Below, in pieces: positions 15,142 to 19,611 of a DNA stretch of 19,611 nucleotides. Below the pieces are notes generated by a model. The model saw only the letters and a program-made list of their open reading frames with translations. It was not told the DNA's origin and ran no database searches. The stretch covers positions 1 through 19,611 of the forward strand of contig JAZSGM010000041.1 in NCBI GenBank assembly GCA_045532715.1, in the 5' to 3' direction. Position 1 is the first letter of the stretch, and each line of letters starts with the position of its first letter. A program made the position numbers and the translations under genes. The stretch comes from RGIG2041 sp045532715 (GTDB lineage: Bacteria > Bacillota > Clostridia > UBA1381 > UMGS1253).

Positions 15142-15903
15142 TTATATAATCGGTCGGTACAGTTTAGACGGCGGTACACCAAATTCTTTTTTGACAACAC
15201 GGCTGAAGTATTTTTCATCGCCGAAGCCGACCCTTTCGGCAACCTCTTTTACAGAGCAGCATCCGCCTGCTAAAAGCTTTTCTGCTAAGATTAAGCGTTG
15301 TGCTGTGATGTATTTGGTGGGGGTGGTGGCAAAGCGCGTGTAAAACAGCTTTCGGAAATAGGTGTTGCTCATGTGCGCTTTTTCGACCAGATCCTCCACT
15401 GATAAAGCAGGTGAGGTAAGATGCTTTTGCATATAGCTTATTGCAGCTTCAAAGGCTTTGGCGGTTTCAGAGAGCAGCGGCGGTGCTTTCTGCAAGGCAA
15501 GGTCTTCTAAAATTTCGCCGAATACGGACAGTGCGGCATAATAATAGCCGTCAGCCTTTGCAAGCCAAATTTTCAGAATTGTTTGAAATAATAAGGCACA
15601 GCGTTGCACATTATTCAGCTGAAAGTTTTCCATTGGGGCATCAAGTTCAGAGTCGAAATGCACGACCAAAATCTCGTTTTCCTCCGTGTAGGCGGCGGTG
15701 TAGGCAAGTCTTGCCGGCATATAAAACACATCGCTGATATTTGTGCTTGCATGCTGTCCGTTACCGGTAAACGTAGCGCCGCCGCGCAGGCGAAACGCAA
15801 GCGCGTGATACGGACGGGCGGCAACGCGCGTAGACAAGCGCCCGAGCGAGAGCTTTTGCACATCCCGGATTTTGATGCTGAAATTTTCACTTAGAATCGA
15901 CAT
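15142..15903 (-). CDS. AraC-family transcriptional regulator
   Basis: The 253-residue protein has an N-terminal cupin-like effector domain (about 1-100, with RPYHALAFRLRGGATF and VFYMPARLAYTA) and a helical linker. The C-terminus has two helix-turn-helix units: HTH1 at about 167-200 (LSVEDLVEKAHMSNTYFRKLF) and HTH2 at about 216-248 (VKEVAERVGFGDEKYFSRVV). The FGDEKYFSRVVKKEFGVPP block is the classical AraC signature. Regulators of this kind usually activate sugar-use genes when a sugar binds the cupin. It is divergent from the GH20-EamA pair across a 142 bp region with one promoter each way, which makes these the first candidate targets. GAGGTGG precedes ATG 15903. The effector sugar is unknown. 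Confidence 0.92.
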   Translation of the reverse strand: MSILSENFSIKIRDVQKLSLGRLSTRVAARPYHALAFRLRGGATFTGNGQHASTNISDVFYMPARLAYTAAYTEENEILVVHFDSELDAPMENFQLNNVQRCALLFQTILKIWLAKADGYYYAALSVFGEILEDLALQKAPPLLSETAKAFEAAISYMQKHLTSPALSVEDLVEKAHMSNTYFRKLFYTRFATTPTKYITAQRLILAEKLLAGGCCSVKEVAERVGFGDEKYFSRVVKKEFGVPPSKLYRPII

Positions 15904-15920
15904 GAAACCACCTCGGAATC

Positions 15921-15949
15921 AGCATAGCACAGTTTTAAAAAAATAGCAA
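15921..15949 (-). promoter_or_regulatory. Promoter of the AraC-type regulator gene
   Basis: On the minus strand, TTGCTA (15949-15944) is 17 bp from TATGCT (15926-15921), which is preceded by TGC as an extended -10. The transcript would start within about 10-15 bases of the start codon, so the leader is very short. Confidence 0.65.
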
Positions 15950-15985
15950 GTTATAAAAAATCCACTTTTTGTATACTTTCGTCAG

Positions 15986-16013
15986 TTGCTTGCTTGCGAA
16001 ATAGTGATAAAAT
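15986..16013 (+). promoter_or_regulatory. Promoter of the GH20-transporter pair
   Basis: TTGCTT (15986-15991) and TAAAAT (16008-16013) are 16 bp apart; TGA before the -10 makes it extended. Transcription would start near 16020, and AGAGGGGA (16031-16038) serves ATG 16046. Upstream, GTATACTTTC (15971-15980) and downstream AAAAGTATG (16017-16025) form a distant inverted pair of unknown meaning. Confidence 0.65.
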
Positions 16014-16045
16014 ATAAAAAGTATGAGAAAAGAGGGGATAAATAT

Positions 16046-17392
16046 ATGCGTTATGTTTTAGAAACCTTTCCGACAATCTGTATGCCGGAAAAGGCGATGC
16101 ATTCCGTTGCAGCAGAGATTTTGAGCAATTACACCTTCGGCAGACGCTGGAATGTGATTTGCGCCGAGGAAGAAAACTGTATTGCGCTCGGAAGTGCACC
16201 GCGTGTACAGCTGACGGAAGCGGCGTTTGTTTATTGTGTTACGGAATCGGGGGCAACCATTCGCGGAAAAGATTATCCTGCGCTGATGCACGGACTTTTT
16301 GCGTTTTTGGAAAAGTTGCAGTATGATGAAACCGATGACAGCTTTTTTATAGAGACCGGCACCGTTTCAGACAAGCCGCAGCTTGCGTTTCGCTGTGTAC
16401 ATTTGTGTGTATTTCCGGAAACAAAGCTTGTATTTTTACAAAAGTGTATGCGCGCCTGCGCACTTGCAAGGTATTCGCATATCATTCTGGAATTCTGGGG
16501 CATGCTCAAATATGATTGTATGCAGGAATTGTCGTGGCCGTTTGCGTACAGCAAGGCGGAGATAAAGAAACTGGTTTGCGAGGCAAATGCGCTGGGCGTG
16601 GAAATAATTCCGATGTTTAACCATTTGGGACATGCTTCCGGTTGCTGCGAAATCAACGGAAAGCACGTCGTGCTCGACCAGAATCCGCGCTATGGGTATA
16701 TGTTTGACTCCTATGGTTGGCTCTGGAATTATAAAAGAGCGGATGTGCGCATGCTTCTTTCCAAAGTGCGTGAGGAACTGATGGAGGTTTGTGGTCCGGG
16801 TAAATTTTTTCATATCGGCTGCGACGAGGCTTATGCCATCGGTGAGGATATCAGCAAGGCGGCAGAGACGGCAGAATATCTGAATGGAATTGCAAAAGAG
16901 CTGCGCGTACATGGGCGACGCGCGATACTATGGCACGATATGCTGCTTTCAAAAAGTGCCTTCCCGGGTTATGTTGCCAATTCGGAAGATGCAACTGCGA
17001 CGTATTTAATGTACGCATTAGATAAACGTATTCTGATTGCCGATTGGCAGTATGATCGCCACGGCGAAGTATGGGCTACATCGAAGGCGCTTCGGGAAAA
17101 AGGCTTTGCGGTCGTATGCTGCCCGTGGGACGATAAGAAAAATATTGACGAAGCGCTTGAAACGGTAAAAGAAAACGGGCTGTTTGGCATTTTGCACACT
17201 ACATGGCACACACTGCATAAGGGCTTTCGTGAGATGATTTATGCCGGCTGTGCCGCATATGGTATTCGGGATAAAAGTGTAGAGACTGTGCGCAGATTTT
17301 ACTGCGCAGAGCTTGCAAGAAAGGCAATGCCCGCACACGGAGAGTACGAAAAGTGCGGTTGGTCAGAGAAAATGACGGGTCCGGGCTTATGA
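16046..17392 (+). CDS. GH20-type beta-N-acetylhexosaminidase, cytoplasmic
   Basis: The 448-residue protein resembles GH20 enzymes, which remove terminal N-acetylhexosamine by substrate-assisted catalysis. The start at 16046 was chosen for AGAGGGGA at proper spacing; an in-frame start at 15986 would lie in the promoter. An N-terminal alpha/beta domain contains the typical KDYPALMHGLFAFLEKLQ (75-92). The TIM barrel follows from about residue 112, with MFNHLGHASG (190-199) and the active-site motif HIGCDE (256-261) holding the Asp260-Glu261 pair. Later DWQYDRHG (333-340) and TTWHT (385-389) resemble the aromatic lining of the pocket. There is no signal peptide, so the substrate would be an imported oligosaccharide. 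The stop codon overlaps the transporter start as ATGA. The exact sugar is not determined; a relative acting on another hexoside is possible. Confidence 0.8.
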   Translation: MRYVLETFPTICMPEKAMHSVAAEILSNYTFGRRWNVICAEEENCIALGSAPRVQLTEAAFVYCVTESGATIRGKDYPALMHGLFAFLEKLQYDETDDSFFIETGTVSDKPQLAFRCVHLCVFPETKLVFLQKCMRACALARYSHIILEFWGMLKYDCMQELSWPFAYSKAEIKKLVCEANALGVEIIPMFNHLGHASGCCEINGKHVVLDQNPRYGYMFDSYGWLWNYKRADVRMLLSKVREELMEVCGPGKFFHIGCDEAYAIGEDISKAAETAEYLNGIAKELRVHGRRAILWHDMLLSKSAFPGYVANSEDATATYLMYALDKRILIADWQYDRHGEVWATSKALREKGFAVVCCPWDDKKNIDEALETVKENGLFGILHTTWHTLHKGFREMIYAGCAAYGIRDKSVETVRRFYCAELARKAMPAHGEYEKCGWSEKMTGPGL

Positions 17393-18228
17393 TATGGACT
17401 TTGCTTACGGTGCTGACGAGTATGTGCAGTGTCGGGCAATCGAGCTTTACGAAGCTGTCTTCTGCCAAAGGGCGGGCGTCGGGCGTGATGCGTATCAATG
17501 CAGTGAAGGTCGGCGCGGCGTTTTTGTTGTTTTTGCTGATTTCGTTTCAAAGGCTACAGTTTCATTTGCCGACGCTGCTTTTTTCAGCCGCGTACGGACT
17601 GTTGCTGTTCGGCGGCAACCTTTTCGGTTACCTTGCCTTGATGCGCGGTTCTATGGCAATCACCTCGCTGATTGTGTCCTATTCCGTGCTTCTGCCTTGT
17701 ATCTTCGGTATCGCATTTTTAAATGAAAGCGTAACGGCTTTACGTATTCTCGGGTTTGTGCTGCTTTTGGCTTCGATGTATTTTTTAAGGCGCAAGGCTG
17801 ACGACGACACGAAAAAAAGCGGTCGGTGGCTTTTGTATGTGGTGCTTACCTTTTTGTGTAACGGTGTAGGCTCTGTGCTGCAAAAGCTACACCAGACGGC
17901 ATATCCGGGTAGCTACTGCAATGAATTTTTGCTTTGTGCGCTGGCGGTCAATCTTTTGCTGTTTGCGCTTATTGCTGCAGGCAGGCGGGAAAAGGTGCGC
18001 GGCGGCACGGTGTATGCAATGGTGGCCGGCGTACTGATGGGCGCGGCAAATTATTTAACGCTTTATCTGTCCGCGAAGGTGAGCGCGAGCATCCTTTTTC
18101 CGATGATAACGGTCTTTTCCGCACTCTTGAATGTGACGGTGTCGGCGCTTGTTTTTAAGGATAAATTCACGCTGCGTCAAAGTATGGGTATTCTTTTAGG
18201 CGTTGGATCTGTTTTACTTATCAAATAG
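17389..18228 (+). CDS. EamA/DMT-superfamily membrane transporter
   Basis: The 279-residue protein has about ten hydrophobic segments in two similar halves, as in the drug/metabolite transporter (EamA) family. Each half ends in the typical pattern of a strongly hydrophobic pair around an NESVTALRILGFVLLL-like loop (about residues 112-127) or a FKDKFTLRQSMGILLGVG-like loop (about 257-274). These carriers export or import small metabolites; the cargo here cannot be read from sequence. ATG 17389 overlaps the GH20 stop (ATGA), the usual sign of translational coupling, and places the first helix directly at the N-terminus. A GTG at 17353 with GGAGAG upstream is a possible alternative start, adding 12 polar residues. 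Co-expression with the hexosaminidase suggests a role with its product, by inference only. Confidence 0.85.
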   Translation: MIWTLLTVLTSMCSVGQSSFTKLSSAKGRASGVMRINAVKVGAAFLLFLLISFQRLQFHLPTLLFSAAYGLLLFGGNLFGYLALMRGSMAITSLIVSYSVLLPCIFGIAFLNESVTALRILGFVLLLASMYFLRRKADDDTKKSGRWLLYVVLTFLCNGVGSVLQKLHQTAYPGSYCNEFLLCALAVNLLLFALIAAGRREKVRGGTVYAMVAGVLMGAANYLTLYLSAKVSASILFPMITVFSALLNVTVSALVFKDKFTLRQSMGILLGVGSVLLIK

Positions 18229-18284
18229 GTTCGGCAAATGCATCTGTACACTCTGCACAAAACATGTGGATTGAATTGTACAAA

Positions 18285-18313
18285 TTGACGGCGTGGGTGC
18301 GAAAAAATACTAT
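18285..18313 (+). promoter_or_regulatory. Distal promoter candidate (P0) of the last gene
   Basis: TTGACG (18285-18290) lies 17 bp from TACTAT (18308-18313). The -35 is strong and the -10 moderate. Two exact copies of GGTGCGA (18296-18302 and 18316-18322), 20 bp apart in the same direction, flank its -10. Confidence 0.45.
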
Positions 18314-18351
18314 CAGGTGCGATTTTTATAAGAAAAAGTTCGTTTTGTATA

Positions 18352-18380
18352 TTTTCAAGTCTTTATTTGTATGGTAGAAT
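18352..18380 (+). promoter_or_regulatory. Middle promoter candidate (P1) of the last gene
   Basis: TTTTCA (18352-18357) and TAGAAT (18375-18380) are 17 bp apart, and TGG before the -10 makes it extended. Confidence 0.45.
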
Positions 18381-18431
18381 ACAATCAGAAATTATTAGGA
18401 CAAAATGTATATTTTTTCGAACAATAGATGC

Positions 18432-18460
18432 TTGTTTCCATGTAATGAAAAAAGTATAAT
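18432..18460 (+). promoter_or_regulatory. Proximal promoter (P2) of the last gene
   Basis: TTGTTT (18432-18437) is 17 bp from a perfect TATAAT (18455-18460). Transcription would start near 18467, leaving a leader of about 45 bases that is AT-rich and ends in AAGGAGGA (18498-18505). Confidence 0.75.
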
Positions 18461-18512
18461 TAAAATAGGCTATTTATTTTTTTTATAAAAAGAAGTAAAA
18501 GGAGGAATAAAA

Positions 18513-19611
18513 ATGAAGCAATGGAAAAAATGGCTTTCCGCGATGCTTGCGTGCGTGATGACCGTGATGAGTATGGGCGCGCTTCCTGCATTTGCGGCAG
18601 AGCCGACGGTTGTGTATTCTGACAATTTTGACGCACTCGCAGAGGGCGCGAAGCCGGGCGGTGTGCTGCAGGTTGTGGAAAATGCGACCAAAATGCTGTA
18701 TGTCAAGGGCGAAAAGGAGGGTGCAAACGGCGTGTTGCACATCTATGCCCACGAAGACGGTGAAGCGGGCGGTCCGCGTATTGCCCTGAAGGTGGATGCA
18801 TCGGGTTTGCCGGATTTGACGATTACATACAAGGGTAAAAATGCCGGTGCAAATGCCGGGCTTGCCTTTGCAACGGACGGCGGCAAAAACGGTATGGCAA
18901 CCACGGTCGGCTCGGTAAGTGCGAAGGACTGGACAGAAGTAAAGGTTGAAATCAATTTTGAAACTATGACCTATACCACCACGACCGGAGGTAAGCAGAC
19001 GGCAAAGGATAAGCCGCTGCATACGCCAAACGACTTATCTACGGCGGAGCTGCGCTTCAGCGCAGGTGCGCCGAAGCCGGGCGAGGGCGCGTATTTTGAC
19101 GATATCGTTGTAACCACTACGGGTACGGTTTCCGCAGGATCTGCAACACCGTCAACGCCGTCTGCATCGGCAAATGAGCCGGCAGTCAAGCCGGATGCGG
19201 CCCCCGGCAAGGTCAGCGTACCGAATGGCGCATATGCATTTTTGAATACGGACTTTACCGGCGCAAAGCTCGGTGCGGCAACGAAGGCAAATCTCTTCTC
19301 CGGCGGTACGGGCTACGCTGACATCGTTGATGTCGGGACGAACAGAATGCTCCGCTTCTGGGCATCGGACAATGCAAAGCACTGGCCGCGCGTAGAGGCC
19401 ACACTTCCGGCAGAGGTGAACACCTATGTGTTTGAAGGCGATTTCTTCTTCGGCGGCAGCGGTTCTGCGTATGTAAATCTGTTTACCGACGCAGCAGCAA
19501 ATAATGATATAGTTGCCCTGCGCGCCAACAGCGAGGGCATTGTTGCCGGTTGGAATCATGTGAAGGTTGAAATTGATTTAAAGAAGGAAACGGGTACGGC
19601 AACTGTCAACG
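18513..19611 (+). CDS. Secreted multi-module protein, probably a second lyase; C-terminus beyond window
   Basis: The frame is open from ATG 18513 to the edge (366 residues seen). AAGGAGGA stands 7 bp upstream. A signal peptide (1-28, ending AFA) shares the core LACVM with that of the lyase at 9919. A first module (about 33-205) ends in GAYFDDIVVTTTG, and the lyase module ends similarly (GGDVIYWDAMTVYTT). A Ser/Thr/Pro-rich linker (about 206-235) leads to a second module that matches the lyase's first module: AYAFLNTDFTGAKLG (240-254) against AYAFLKTNFTNADLG, then GGT-YA-IVD, NR-LR-WA, PRV, and GWNHVKVEIDL against EWNYVHVDIDF. The two modules look like tandem, diverged jelly-roll or laminin-G-like domains, perhaps carbohydrate-binding. 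Since the lyase continues into a toroid after this module, the unseen part may be another heparinase II/III-like enzyme. That is inference. Confidence 0.85.
   Translation, partial: MKQWKKWLSAMLACVMTVMSMGALPAFAAEPTVVYSDNFDALAEGAKPGGVLQVVENATKMLYVKGEKEGANGVLHIYAHEDGEAGGPRIALKVDASGLPDLTITYKGKNAGANAGLAFATDGGKNGMATTVGSVSAKDWTEVKVEINFETMTYTTTTGGKQTAKDKPLHTPNDLSTAELRFSAGAPKPGEGAYFDDIVVTTTGTVSAGSATPSTPSASANEPAVKPDAAPGKVSVPNGAYAFLNTDFTGAKLGAATKANLFSGGTGYADIVDVGTNRMLRFWASDNAKHWPRVEATLPAEVNTYVFEGDFFFGGSGSAYVNLFTDAAANNDIVALRANSEGIVAGWNHVKVEIDLKKETGTATVN

Noticed and set aside
14358..15242. A 294-codon open frame on the minus strand, antisense to the small secreted protein gene
   Set aside because: It runs through the strong bidirectional terminator and into the AraC-type gene in another frame. 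Its sequence has no recognisable domain and it mirrors codon bias of the plus-strand gene.
18229..18512. A riboswitch or attenuator in the leader of the last gene
   Set aside because: No known aptamer core and no terminator-antiterminator pair could be found; the stretch is better explained by tandem promoters.

Overview
The window looks like chromosomal DNA of a Clostridia-type Firmicute, probably a plant- or host-glycan degrader. The reasons are strong AGGAGG-type ribosome binding sites, sigma-A promoters with 16-17 bp spacers (several with extended -10 TG), moderate GC, a feoA-feoB pair, an ABC-F protein, and secreted proteins carrying 'copper amine oxidase N-terminal' stalk repeats, discoidin and Ig-like modules. 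The species cannot be named from the sequence. No rRNA, tRNA, CRISPR array, insertion sequence or prophage was seen.

Region 1 (1-4116, minus strand) is a housekeeping operon read from one clear promoter (4088-4116). It encodes a membrane-anchored protein of unknown function, then a prephenate dehydrogenase (tyrA), then an ABC-F ATPase whose start lies inside the end of tyrA and whose C-terminus runs off the left edge. Region 2 (4152-6296, minus strand) is feoA-feoB for ferrous iron uptake. Its promoter is interleaved with the promoter of the divergent gene, with the two -10 boxes overlapping on opposite strands. Region 3 (6308-7357, plus) is a Xer-type tyrosine recombinase.

Region 4 (7413-19611) is a carbohydrate-use locus. 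It holds a cytoplasmic GH78 alpha-L-rhamnosidase and a 1381-residue secreted heparinase II/III-like polysaccharide lyase with stalk, discoidin and Ig-like modules. Next comes a small secreted protein made of a near-copy of the lyase's stalk block. A convergent AraC-family regulator follows, then a divergent GH20-type hexosaminidase coupled by an ATGA overlap to an EamA-type transporter. The locus ends with the start of a second large secreted protein whose N-terminal module matches that of the lyase. A plausible scheme is that secreted lyases cut an acidic, rhamnose- or hexosamine-containing polysaccharide outside, oligomers enter by a transporter not seen here, and GH78 and GH20 finish them inside under AraC control. 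The substrate is inferred only.

The most unusual structure is the module traffic between the secreted genes. A 654 bp block is present twice in direct orientation exactly 1700 bp apart, without a net indel. An N-terminal module is shared between the lyase (one copy) and the last gene (apparently two). No gene-free stretch exceeds 300 bp. The two longest (9660-9918 and 18229-18512) hold a terminator plus promoter, and up to three tandem promoter candidates, respectively.
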